From assembly GCA_902384585.1 (NCBI GenBank), contig CABMCJ010000004.1, positions 124,001 through 188,000 of the forward strand: a stretch of 64,000 bases of DNA, read 5' to 3'. The notes beneath the pieces were generated by a model. That model ran no database searches. It worked only from the letters and a program-made list of their open reading frames with translations, and was not told the DNA's origin. Position numbers and translations under genes: made by a program. Position 1 is the first letter of the stretch, and each line of letters opens with the position of its first letter. This DNA comes from Candidatus Anstonella stagnisolia (lineage in GTDB: Archaea; Micrarchaeota; Micrarchaeia; Anstonellales; Anstonellaceae). Positions 7,611 through 15,648 of this stretch are shown here, piece after piece.

Positions 7611-8009
7611 CTAATATGCGCTGCTTGTGCCGAATGCAACTGTTGCCGCAAGCGCAAATGCTACAAAGGACGCGCCATACAGAACCAATCCTTCAAGCCC
7701 GAGCGCAAAACTGAGCGCATAATATGCCGCAAAACCCGCAATTATGCCGCACCCAAGTGAAAAGAGGATGTTTTTCATTGTCTTCTTTTTTGCGTACTCG
7801 CTGCCCCGATGCTCTGCCTGGCGGAGAAGTATACTGCCTTCAGTCTCGCTTTCAGGCAAAGCCGCAAAGTGCGCGCTTCCGGTCTCACCGTACAAGCCCA
7901 TGGAATTGAAGCCCATTTTTTTATGGGTTGGAATAGGAGGCGGCGGAATCAACTTTGCCTTGCGCGCAGAATGTTTTATTGAATGTTTTTGTTTTCTTTT
8001 TTGTTTCAT
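7611..8009 (-). CDS. Hypothetical membrane protein
   Basis: 132 residues, no family. A basic, proline-containing N-terminal half (LIPPPPIPTHKK) precedes two hydrophobic segments at roughly 80-100 and 106-128, so a two-helix anchor with a cytoplasmic basic tail is likely. Its ATG overlaps the valS stop as ATGA, showing translational coupling with the synthetase. Function unknown. Confidence 0.65.
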   Translation of the reverse strand: MKQKRKQKHSIKHSARKAKLIPPPPIPTHKKMGFNSMGLYGETGSAHFAALPESETEGSILLRQAEHRGSEYAKKKTMKNILFSLGCGIIAGFAAYYALSFALGLEGLVLYGASFVAFALAATVAFGTSSAY

Positions 8010-10378
8010 CCAACCACCACTGAAAACTCGCCCTCTTTGAATTTTACGGAATCCACTTTTCCGGTTGCCTTTATTTCCTCAAGCACACTTTCAAGGGAAA
8101 CAGGCGCGCATATGTGCACACTCTTTAGCTGCGCATTAAGGGGCATCTTGTTTGTTGCCTTGTGCTGGCGTATTAATGCCAGTGCATCGTTTAGAAGCTT
8201 GCAAATTTCCTCGCTCTTTTTGCTCTCAAGGGATTTGTCTGCAACCGGCCAGCTTGAAAGGTGCACGCTTTTTGCCTGCTCTTTCCCTTTTCCCTTGAAA
8301 AGCTGGTAAATTTCCTCGCTCATGTGAGGCGTAATGGGCGCAAGCACCTTTGCAGTGGAGAGAAGCGCATAGTACAGCGTGTATTGTGCAGCCCGCTTGC
8401 TCTCTTCCCCATAAATTTCAGGCTGGTATATCCTGTGCTTCACGTACTCAAGGTAAAAGTCGCAGAACTCATGCCAGAAAAAGTCCTGCATCTCCTTTGT
8501 AAGGAAATGGAACTCGAAGTTCTCGAATTTCTCTGTTGCAGACGCAACAATCGCATTTGTGCGCGAGAGAATCCATTTGTCAGTTTCCCTCAAATGCTTG
8601 CGGTCTTCCTCCTTTGGCTCGTAGCCTTCGATTGATTTCTCAACAAGCTTGGATGCGTTGAGCAATTTGTTCAGGAAGCTCTTTGCATATGCAATGTCCT
8701 GATAGGAGAATGGCCTGTCCTTTGCCATTGCGCCCGAGAGCGCGCTCCATTGGCGAACTGCATCCGCAGAATAATCGTCAATGAGCTTGTCAGGCGCTAT
8801 TATGTTCCCAAGGGACTTGCTCATTTTCTTCCCATCTGTTGCAAGCACGTTTCCATTTAGTAGAAGCTCCTTGAAGCAGGGCACTCCTGTAAGCATAAGG
8901 CACCTGTATATTGTGTAAAACGCCCATGTGCGCACAATTTCCACTCCCTGCGGGCGAAGGGATGAGGGATAGGTCTTCTTGAAAAATTCCGTGTCCTCAG
9001 GCCACCTGCTTATTACAAGCGGAGAGATGCTGGAATCTATCCAGCAGTCGCACGTGCTTGTCTCTGGCTCAAGAGTGCTTTTGCATTTGGGACATTCCCG
9101 CTTTTCCATTGTGGGCGGATTCACTGGAAGCTCATTGTAGCGTGCAGGGTATGCAATGTTGCACTTCTTGCACATCCAGAAGGGAAGCGGGGTTCCAAAT
9201 ACACGCTGGCGCGAAATTACCCAGTCCCATTCCACGAATTTTGACCAATCTATAAGGTATTGGATTGCAAAATCAGGCACCCAGCGCATTTTTTTCGCAG
9301 CCGCGACTATCTCGTCCGATTTGTCCTTTATTTTTGCAAACCACTGGCGGGAGAGCAGAAGTTCAATCGGCTTTTTGCACCTGTCATGGACTTTTATTAC
9401 TTGCTTTAGCGGCTCCTGCTTTACAAGAAGCTTCTCTGCTTTGAGTTTCTCAAGGATTTTTTTGCGCGCTTCCTCTGCTTTCAAACCGTCAAACTCACCC
9501 GCATTCACAAGCCTTCCCCGTTCGTCCATTGCGCGTATGGGAGAAAGGTTATGCCTGTACATTCCAACAACGTCCGCCTTGTCTCCGAACGTGCACAGCA
9601 TCATGAGACCGGTTCCAAATTCCTTTTCAACGTCCTTGTCCGCAATAAGCTTCACGGTCTTGCTAAGGGGCGTAGTGATGTCCTTTCCCTCGTATTTTTT
9701 GTAGCGCGCATCGGTCGGGTTGAAAAGAACCGCAACGCATGCATGCAAGTACTCAGGGCGCGTGGTTGCAATCTGCAAATCCTTTCCCTCGCACTTAAAG
9801 ATAAGGAAATTAAGCTGCGTGTCCCGCTCAAGCTCGTCCGTGTCAGTCTTTGCAAGTGCGGAATTGCAGTTTGGGCACCAGAAAACAGGATGCTCGGCAT
9901 TGTACACAAGGTTGTGCTCAAACATTTTTATGAGCGAATATTGCACCCTGCGATGATAATCGTCCGACATTGTCTTGTACTCATATCTCCAGTCCGGGGA
10001 AAAGCCCATTGTTGTCATCTGCTGCTTCATTTTCGCAATGCAGCTCTCTGTCCATTCCACGCACAGTTTTCTAAATTCCTCAGGGGGCTTTCTTCCGTAT
10101 TTTTGTTCCACTTTCACTTCAGTTGGAAAGCCCTGGCAGTCCCACCCTTGGGGATAATACACGCTAAAGCCGCGCATCCTTTTGTAGCGCGCAACAAAGT
10201 CAAAATAAGAGTATGAAAGCACATGCCCCATGTGCAAGTCCCCGCTTGTGAAAGGAGGGGGCGTGTCTATTGAGTATATTGGGCGCTTGTCGTTCTCATC
10301 AAAATCGTACGTTTTGCCATCTGTCCAGTATTTCTGCCACTTTGCCTCAACGTTCTTGTCAAATTTGTCACATATCAT
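8006..10378 (-). CDS. valS: Valyl-tRNA synthetase
   Basis: 790 residues; charges tRNA-Val. A class I enzyme with the HIGH-type signature GDLHMGHVLSYSYFDFVARY (residues ~47-66), GWDCQGFPTEVKVE, and the KMSKS loop DGKKMSKSLGN near residue 530. It also has the CP1 editing insert and two Cys clusters (CPNCNSALA; CKKCNIAYP followed by CPKCKSTLEPETSTCDCW) that resemble zinc sites of archaeal ValRS. At 790 residues it is on the short side for ValRS, mainly in the C-terminal part. No promoter is obvious directly upstream; it lies 28 bases after the metallo-beta-lactamase gene and may be co-transcribed with it. Confidence 0.95.
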   Translation of the reverse strand: MICDKFDKNVEAKWQKYWTDGKTYDFDENDKRPIYSIDTPPPFTSGDLHMGHVLSYSYFDFVARYKRMRGFSVYYPQGWDCQGFPTEVKVEQKYGRKPPEEFRKLCVEWTESCIAKMKQQMTTMGFSPDWRYEYKTMSDDYHRRVQYSLIKMFEHNLVYNAEHPVFWCPNCNSALAKTDTDELERDTQLNFLIFKCEGKDLQIATTRPEYLHACVAVLFNPTDARYKKYEGKDITTPLSKTVKLIADKDVEKEFGTGLMMLCTFGDKADVVGMYRHNLSPIRAMDERGRLVNAGEFDGLKAEEARKKILEKLKAEKLLVKQEPLKQVIKVHDRCKKPIELLLSRQWFAKIKDKSDEIVAAAKKMRWVPDFAIQYLIDWSKFVEWDWVISRQRVFGTPLPFWMCKKCNIAYPARYNELPVNPPTMEKRECPKCKSTLEPETSTCDCWIDSSISPLVISRWPEDTEFFKKTYPSSLRPQGVEIVRTWAFYTIYRCLMLTGVPCFKELLLNGNVLATDGKKMSKSLGNIIAPDKLIDDYSADAVRQWSALSGAMAKDRPFSYQDIAYAKSFLNKLLNASKLVEKSIEGYEPKEEDRKHLRETDKWILSRTNAIVASATEKFENFEFHFLTKEMQDFFWHEFCDFYLEYVKHRIYQPEIYGEESKRAAQYTLYYALLSTAKVLAPITPHMSEEIYQLFKGKGKEQAKSVHLSSWPVADKSLESKKSEEICKLLNDALALIRQHKATNKMPLNAQLKSVHICAPVSLESVLEEIKATGKVDSVKFKEGEFSVVVG

Positions 10379-10406
10379 AGGAACACACCATTAATTTTCC
10401 ATCATG

Positions 10407-11237
10407 TTAAATTTTCTCGTCATCCTGCACAAAATCCAGAAGGGATTTCTTGCTTTCAAGCACGCCGCCATCCCCGAAGGACGAGCCGTCGCGCGCAGCG
10501 ATTGTCTTCACGCCGCTTTTTGCAGTTATTTTTTGTGCCTCAAGCTCGGGCATGCTGTTTATGAGCTTCATTCCAAAGTGCGATAGAATCGCGGTCTTTG
10601 GCTTTGCTTCCTTGAGCAGCTTTATGCATCCGCCCGAATCCATGTGGTCGGGTATGCCATCGTCCTCTGCCTTGAGGTTGTTTACTATTAAGTAGTCGCA
10701 GCCATTAAAATACCCGCCCAGCCCTTCGAAATATTCGCTGTCGCTCGTGTACCCGATTTTCTGCCCGTCCATTGCAAGCACGAACCCGAATCCTGTCTCA
10801 TCATCGTGCTTTACCGGTGTAAATGAGAAATCCGCATTTTTCCCATTGCATAAAATGCTGTTGCGCTGTTTTGGCACGCCGCATATCACCTGCTGCATCT
10901 TGTCCTGGTGGTAATGGGATATTGAAGGGTCAAAATGCGCACCGCCCTGAAGCACGTTTTTGCTTGCAACAAGCACGCCTTTTTTTTGCAGCGCATATCC
11001 GCTCATTGCTTCCATCACTATTTCCGCATCATTGTAATGGTCTATGTGGTTGTGCGTCACCACGAGAATGTCCATTTTGGAGAGGTCTATCTTGTGCAAC
11101 TTGGCGCCATAAAGCGCGCCGGGGCCGGGATCAACGTACACCTTCAGGCTCCCGCTTATTATGAATCCCCCTGTTGAGCGAAGCTGCGCAAGAAGGTTCA
11201 CCCTTCCCCCGCCAGTTCCTATGAAAAATATGTTCAT
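10407..11237 (-). CDS. Metallo-beta-lactamase-fold hydrolase
   Basis: 276 residues. A binuclear-metal hydrolase with the HxHxDH site as THNHIDHY near residue 60, a GTGGGR N-terminal strand motif, TSDSEYF and a late ILSHFGMKL His. The fold covers phosphodiesterases, RNases and others; the substrate cannot be told. The start is fixed by an ATGA overlap with the transglutaminase gene and by AGGGGG upstream. Just after the stop codon a short stretch resembles the gene's last five codons (see the tail-copy findings), but weakly. Confidence 0.8.
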   Translation of the reverse strand: MNIFFIGTGGGRVNLLAQLRSTGGFIISGSLKVYVDPGPGALYGAKLHKIDLSKMDILVVTHNHIDHYNDAEIVMEAMSGYALQKKGVLVASKNVLQGGAHFDPSISHYHQDKMQQVICGVPKQRNSILCNGKNADFSFTPVKHDDETGFGFVLAMDGQKIGYTSDSEYFEGLGGYFNGCDYLIVNNLKAEDDGIPDHMDSGGCIKLLKEAKPKTAILSHFGMKLINSMPELEAQKITAKSGVKTIAARDGSSFGDGGVLESKKSLLDFVQDDEKI

Positions 11238-13189
11238 TTTCTTTTCCCCCTGTAACATGCGAATGCTAATGTTGGCACGATTATGGATATAAGCATTGTT
11301 GCGCAGCCCTGCGGATTTGCGCTTGCAGGCCCGTCTTTTGGCTGTTGGTTGGCCTGCCCTGTATTTTTCTGCACGGTTGCGATTGCATTATTGTTCCCAT
11401 CCACAACAGTTTTTGCCACGCTAATCATGTAAGTCCTTGTTTGCGCCTGGTTTCCTGCGCGCACTTCTATTTCAAGTGGCACGCTGCCAAAATCGTTTGG
11501 GGTTATGAAAAACGAGAGGGTTGCATTTCCGGTTGAAACTCCAAACGCGCTTGCCTTCACGTCCCCCAAAACTGCGTTCACTGAAACGTCTGCCTGTTTT
11601 TGCAATCCCGTATCAACAAACACGGTTATTTTCGTGGCATTTCCGGAATACACCAGCTTTTCGTATTCAATTTCAAAAGTGAGGGTTACGGGCTTTTCCA
11701 GCACATCAAAATATGCGCTTCCAATCCCGTTTTTGCTTATCGCATATATCTTGTTTGCGCCAAGTTCGGACGGGGCATATTCAAACGTTGCAATCCCGTT
11801 AATTACTGGGGCAGTGAGCATTCCGTGAGCCGTGACAATGGTAACGTTTTTGTCCCCTGCAATTTTTGGCTGCACATAAACAACCTGGCTTTCCCCGATG
11901 GAAATGGATTTTTTCAGCGTTTTTATTTCAAGCGCGCCCTTGCTTTTCGTGCCTGAGGTCATGTTGATGGCTATTGTTTTCTGCTTAAGGTAAGGCGAGA
12001 AAACGAACACCGGGCATGAGTAAATCACGTTTTTCTCCATTGCGCCTGTTTTCACTTCCCACACTGCATACGTTTGCACGTTTGGCTCAAGGAACAGGTT
12101 TTTGCTGCCATCCGAAAGCGTGAGAACATCCTGCCCGCTGCATCCAACAAGTTCTGCCTGCATTATTTTGTAGTCGCTTGAGTTTATCCCAAGCACAATT
12201 ATGCCAGCGTCATTTTGCCCCATCAGCTGCGAAGGCGCAAAAAATTCAAAGTCCGCCAGGGGTTCGCTGGTTTGCATGCTTTTTGCCTTTGTGCCGCTGC
12301 TTATTGCGCCGCTCTGGTCGTTTGTTGTGAGCTTTATGCTTGCCGACTGGGGATATACGAGGGCAGAGGCTTTTACGTCGCCCAAAAGCATGCCTGAACG
12401 GAATTTTGAGACGTGCAATGCATCCACGTAGCCTGCCTGCAGCCATGTGGGGTCCACCTGCACCCATTTCCCGATGTAGACTTCAATCCATACATGCCCC
12501 AGCCACTGGTTGAACTTGTTTGAGTATGCATAGCCGCCCACATACCGCGTGGGGATTCCAATTGAGCGCGAAAGCGCAGCAAAGAGCGTGGAATACTCCA
12601 CGCACACGCCGCGTTTTTCCTGCAAAACAGTGAGCGCGTCCTTTTCCTGCCCAACGTATGTTTCGTCGTACTTGATGTAATTGTTCACCCAAAAGGCGAG
12701 TTTTGCAACCTTCTCAAAAGCGCTTGTGGAGTTTGCGGTTATCTCCAATGCAAGCGCTTTTATGCGCGAATCGTTGCTTTGTATCCTTTTGTCCGCTTCA
12801 AGGTATTTTTTCACGTCCTGCGGGATTGCATACGAAACCGGAAGCACGCCCGCATTTGAGTTCTGGGTGCTCACCTCGCTTGAAATTTCGTATGAGAACA
12901 GCCCGCTTTGGGGCTTTGCGCTCACAACAATGTAATCGTTGCCCTCCTCGCTGCGATAAGGCGAATATTTCCCGCCGTTTCCGGTCTGGAGCACAATTGT
13001 TTTCTGGGTTGAAGTGGTGGACGGGATGCTTATGTTGAGCGTGAGCTCGTCCATTGTGCCGCCATTCACGTAAACCTGGCCCGACTGGTCAAGCGAAACA
13101 ACCGCGCCCGTGACAAGCTGCGGGACAATTTCCTGCGCAAAGGCAAGGCTGGCAAAAAGAACGAGCAACAGTGCGGCACACATCCTCAT
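11234..13189 (-). CDS. Secreted, membrane-anchored transglutaminase-like protein
   Basis: 651 residues. A signal peptide (MRMCAALLLVLFASLAFAQ) leads to a beta-rich ectodomain. Near residues 195-255 is a transglutaminase/protease core with the Cys of RGVCVEYSTLF, the His of GHVWIEVYI and the Asp of VQVDPTW, the full catalytic triad. Several Ig-like beta domains follow, then a C-terminal membrane helix (CATMLISIIVPTLAFACY) and a basic stop RGKRK. It is therefore displayed outside the cell. In archaea such proteins may act as cell-surface peptidases or crosslinkers; which one cannot be seen. It is in an operon with the hydrolase at 10407 by a 4-base overlap. Confidence 0.8.
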   Translation of the reverse strand: MRMCAALLLVLFASLAFAQEIVPQLVTGAVVSLDQSGQVYVNGGTMDELTLNISIPSTTSTQKTIVLQTGNGGKYSPYRSEEGNDYIVVSAKPQSGLFSYEISSEVSTQNSNAGVLPVSYAIPQDVKKYLEADKRIQSNDSRIKALALEITANSTSAFEKVAKLAFWVNNYIKYDETYVGQEKDALTVLQEKRGVCVEYSTLFAALSRSIGIPTRYVGGYAYSNKFNQWLGHVWIEVYIGKWVQVDPTWLQAGYVDALHVSKFRSGMLLGDVKASALVYPQSASIKLTTNDQSGAISSGTKAKSMQTSEPLADFEFFAPSQLMGQNDAGIIVLGINSSDYKIMQAELVGCSGQDVLTLSDGSKNLFLEPNVQTYAVWEVKTGAMEKNVIYSCPVFVFSPYLKQKTIAINMTSGTKSKGALEIKTLKKSISIGESQVVYVQPKIAGDKNVTIVTAHGMLTAPVINGIATFEYAPSELGANKIYAISKNGIGSAYFDVLEKPVTLTFEIEYEKLVYSGNATKITVFVDTGLQKQADVSVNAVLGDVKASAFGVSTGNATLSFFITPNDFGSVPLEIEVRAGNQAQTRTYMISVAKTVVDGNNNAIATVQKNTGQANQQPKDGPASANPQGCATMLISIIVPTLAFACYRGKRK

Positions 13190-13249
13190 GCTTCGCTTTT
13201 ACAACGGGTTTTTAATAAAGTTGCGCATAGAAGTTCAATTGGTGAAAAG

Positions 13250-13438
13250 ATGGGGCTCATGCTGAATGGGAAAAAGAAAAAGCACATAAGCGGCATTAGC
13301 TGTGCGTCTTTGCTAAAAAAGCTCAAAATAAGCCGCGAGGAATGCATCGTAAAGGTAAACGGAAAGCCTGCTGCTGATGAGCGGAAAATAGGCGCAAAAG
13401 ACAGCGTTGAAATAATTACTATTGTGTTCGGGGGGTAA
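13250..13438 (+). CDS. Ubiquitin-like sulfur carrier (ThiS/MoaD/SAMP type)
   Basis: 62 residues with a beta-grasp pattern: a basic N terminus, SCASLLKKLKISREECIVKVNGKPAADE, then KIGAKDSVEIITIVFGG. The C-terminal Gly-Gly is what E1-like enzymes adenylate and convert to thiocarboxylate. It stands directly before a TtuA/NcsA-type tRNA thiolase, so it is probably the sulfur donor (TtuB-like) for 2-thiouridine; a molybdopterin role or protein tagging is possible too. GGTGA lies just before the ATG. After the stop codon a second, shortened copy of its tail follows (13448-13478). Confidence 0.85.
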   Translation: MGLMLNGKKKKHISGISCASLLKKLKISREECIVKVNGKPAADERKIGAKDSVEIITIVFGG

Positions 13439-13447
13439 GCAGGCGTT

Positions 13448-13478
13448 GGCGCAAAAACGATTGTATTTGGCGGGTAAG
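13448..13478 (+). repeat. Second copy of the sulfur-carrier tail, with its own stop
   Basis: In the same frame as the upstream gene, 13 codons after its stop spell AGVGAKTIVFGG and a stop. The last part repeats the true C terminus GAK...TIVFGG with the six residues between K and T missing. The four base differences in TIVFGG (ACT/ACG, GTG/GTA, TTC/TTT, GGG/GGC) are all synonymous. Confidence 0.85.
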
Positions 13479-13483
13479 TTTTG

Positions 13484-14416
13484 ATGGCGGACGAAGTAAT
13501 TTGTTCTTTTTGTTCAAGGGAAGCAGTAGTAACTTTAGCTTATGCGAACAACAGAATGTGCAAAAAGCATTTTTGCGAATACATTGAGAAACGATTCAAG
13601 CGCACTGTGCGCGAATTTTCAATGCTAAAGAAAGGCGACTACGTTGGAATCGGGCTTTCGGGCGGAAAGGACAGCACTGTCCTTATGCATCTTTTGCACT
13701 CGCTTTCAAAGAGCCTGCCCATAAAGCTCGTTGCAATCACGATTGACGAGGGAATTTCAGGATACCGCACCCCTTCGCTCAATATTGCTATAGAGCAGGC
13801 AAAAAAACTTGGAATTATGCACAAAATTTATTCTTTCAAAAAGGTTTATGGGCACTCAATGGATGCTGTAATGAAAGGAAAGCCAGAGGAAGCCGCGTGC
13901 TCCTACTGCGGCGTGTTCCGTCGGCACCTTCTAAACAAGGCATGCAAGGAGCTTGGGGTAAAAAAGCTTGCAATCGGGCACAACTTGGACGATGTTGCAC
14001 AAACCGTGCTCATGAACATCATGAGAAATGAACCCCAGCGCCTTCTCCGCTTTGGAGGCGTGTCCGGCGTAATTGAGGACGAGGGATTTGTTCCTAGAAT
14101 AAAGCCCCTCATGCGCATCCCTGAGCGCGAAATCGGGCTGTACGCAATACTCAAGGACATCCCAATAAAATTCCAGGAGTGCCCGTACGCATATACTGCG
14201 ATGCGCCAGCTTGTGCGCGTGCAGCTAAACGAGATGGAAGAAAAATATCCCGGAACAAAATTCCGAATCCTGAACAGCTTCCTCGCAATAAAGGAGAACG
14301 TAAAGCCAACCGCAACCCGCGCAACCCTGAGATACTGCAAAAAATGCGGCGAACCCACAAGCACGGACATTTGCGTGTGCTGCAGGCTTGTGGAAAAGCT
14401 AGACACAAAAAATTAA
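13484..14416 (+). CDS. tRNA 2-thiolation enzyme, TtuA/NcsA family
   Basis: 310 residues. An adenylating thiolase that activates a tRNA uridine and inserts sulfur. An N-terminal Cys zinc ribbon (CSFCSREAVV...CKKHF) leads into the PP-loop GLSGGKDSTVLMHLL near residue 60. The CSYCGVFRR and GHNLDDVAQT motifs (iron-sulfur/catalytic Cys region) follow, and the C-terminal zinc finger is CKKCGEPTSTDICVCC. The domain order matches the TIGR00269 family. The preceding gene supplies a GG-tailed carrier, supporting the TtuA-TtuB pairing. The ATG after a TTG is the start (MADEVICSF). It ends overlapping the convergent top6A. Confidence 0.9.
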   Translation: MADEVICSFCSREAVVTLAYANNRMCKKHFCEYIEKRFKRTVREFSMLKKGDYVGIGLSGGKDSTVLMHLLHSLSKSLPIKLVAITIDEGISGYRTPSLNIAIEQAKKLGIMHKIYSFKKVYGHSMDAVMKGKPEEAACSYCGVFRRHLLNKACKELGVKKLAIGHNLDDVAQTVLMNIMRNEPQRLLRFGGVSGVIEDEGFVPRIKPLMRIPEREIGLYAILKDIPIKFQECPYAYTAMRQLVRVQLNEMEEKYPGTKFRILNSFLAIKENVKPTATRATLRYCKKCGEPTSTDICVCCRLVEKLDTKN

Positions 14417-15528
14417 GGCAGGAATTTCTTCTTTGAGATTTTCTCGCGCAGATATTCGCCCACGAAAGAAAGGCGCGGCCCCTGCAACGCGTCCTGCTCA
14501 ATCTTTTTCTTTGTAGTAAGCACTGTCTTGAGCTCGTTCACCCATTCTTTGTGCCTTGAAATCCATTCGTAGCTCAGCATTTCTTCAGCGCGCTTTATGT
14601 CAACATCCTTTGCACGTATTGTGAGCTGCCCCAAAAAATCGTAGTCCTTTATGTCCTGCATTGTGACCCCGATGAAGCGCGCCTCAGGAGTTGCAATGTC
14701 GTTTGCAAGGTATGCGAGGTTCATGCTGCCGGTTTTTATTGCCCAGTAAATGTACCATCCCCATGCATCGCAGTCCGTGAATACGTAAATGGGAAGTTTC
14801 TTGTTTGCAAGCCTTTTGATAAGCCTTCTGCAGCCACGCGAAGCCTGCCCCTTGGGTGTAATGAGCACGCAGTTCTCTTTTCTCCAGAACTTGTCTTCAT
14901 TTAGCCTCTGCCACATTGCGTCCTTTTCAACTACGAGCACATAATCCGCGTCCACATCCACAAAATCCATGCCATTGTCCACATCTGAAGGAATCATCCA
15001 GCCGCTTCTTCCCTGCTTTGTGCAGTCTATTTCAGTCTCGTCCCCGCCGAATTTGTCTTTTAGCACGAGCGGGCCGGCTACTACTCCTTTCCTGTCGGTG
15101 TTCAGGTTAAGGTCTTCCCTCTTAAGCTCAAGTGCAACCTCAAGGTCTTCAATGAGCGGGTTGCTTTCGGACTGCTCGGAAAAGAGCTCCTCATCAAGGT
15201 CTTCCCCAAGGCTGAATTTCAGCTGGTAAAACAGACCCCTGATGGAGGTGTGCGCACCTTCAGACAGGAATTTCTTGCACTTGTTTGCAATCGCAACTGT
15301 TTGCATGAATTTGCGCGCCTGCCCGACGTTCACGAACTTGCGCTCCTCAACCTTGTCACCAAGGCGGATGTATCCCACGCTCTCATCGTAGAAAACGTTT
15401 CCCTTGCTGCGAAGCGAGCACGAAAACTTCGGAGTTTCGCCACCGTCTATCTCGCTTATCATGCCCTTGCCAAGGCCCTCAAGCTTTGCAAATGCGTCCT
15501 TTGATGATGTTTCACTGCGCTTAGCCAT
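14413..15528 (-). CDS. top6A: DNA topoisomerase VI subunit A
   Basis: 371 residues; the Spo11-like subunit that cleaves both DNA strands. The catalytic Tyr is in TSIRGLFYQLKFSLG near residue 100. The Toprim metal-binding residues are Glu in LVVEKDAMWQRL and the DxD of VFTDCDAWGWYIYW near residue 255. An acidic insert (GEDLDEELFSEQSE) follows the Tyr helix. It pairs with top6B, 120 bases upstream on the same strand; together they form the A2B2 type IIB enzyme that relaxes and decatenates DNA during replication. Confidence 0.96.
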   Translation of the reverse strand: MAKRSETSSKDAFAKLEGLGKGMISEIDGGETPKFSCSLRSKGNVFYDESVGYIRLGDKVEERKFVNVGQARKFMQTVAIANKCKKFLSEGAHTSIRGLFYQLKFSLGEDLDEELFSEQSESNPLIEDLEVALELKREDLNLNTDRKGVVAGPLVLKDKFGGDETEIDCTKQGRSGWMIPSDVDNGMDFVDVDADYVLVVEKDAMWQRLNEDKFWRKENCVLITPKGQASRGCRRLIKRLANKKLPIYVFTDCDAWGWYIYWAIKTGSMNLAYLANDIATPEARFIGVTMQDIKDYDFLGQLTIRAKDVDIKRAEEMLSYEWISRHKEWVNELKTVLTTKKKIEQDALQGPRLSFVGEYLREKISKKKFLP

Positions 15529-15648
15529 TGTCTAACCCCGATAAATTATGAATTCATTTTCTTCTTTTGCCCGTTTTCCTTCCCATCCGCCCGTTGCTGC
15601 ATTTTCACCCGTTCTCTTTTTGCTTTTTCCGTTCGTGCATCGTTTTTC
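15529..15648 (-). other. 120-base spacer between top6B and top6A
   Basis: There is no convincing gene in this A/G-rich stretch. Read on the minus strand it contains two Lys/Glu/Asn-Gly-coding stretches (AACGGAAAAAGCAAAAAGAG and, later, AACGGGCAAAAGAAGAAAAT) that resemble the end of top6B (AACGGAAAAGAAGAGG...). They may be decayed tail copies like those after PCNA, but low complexity makes this uncertain. Confidence 0.3.
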
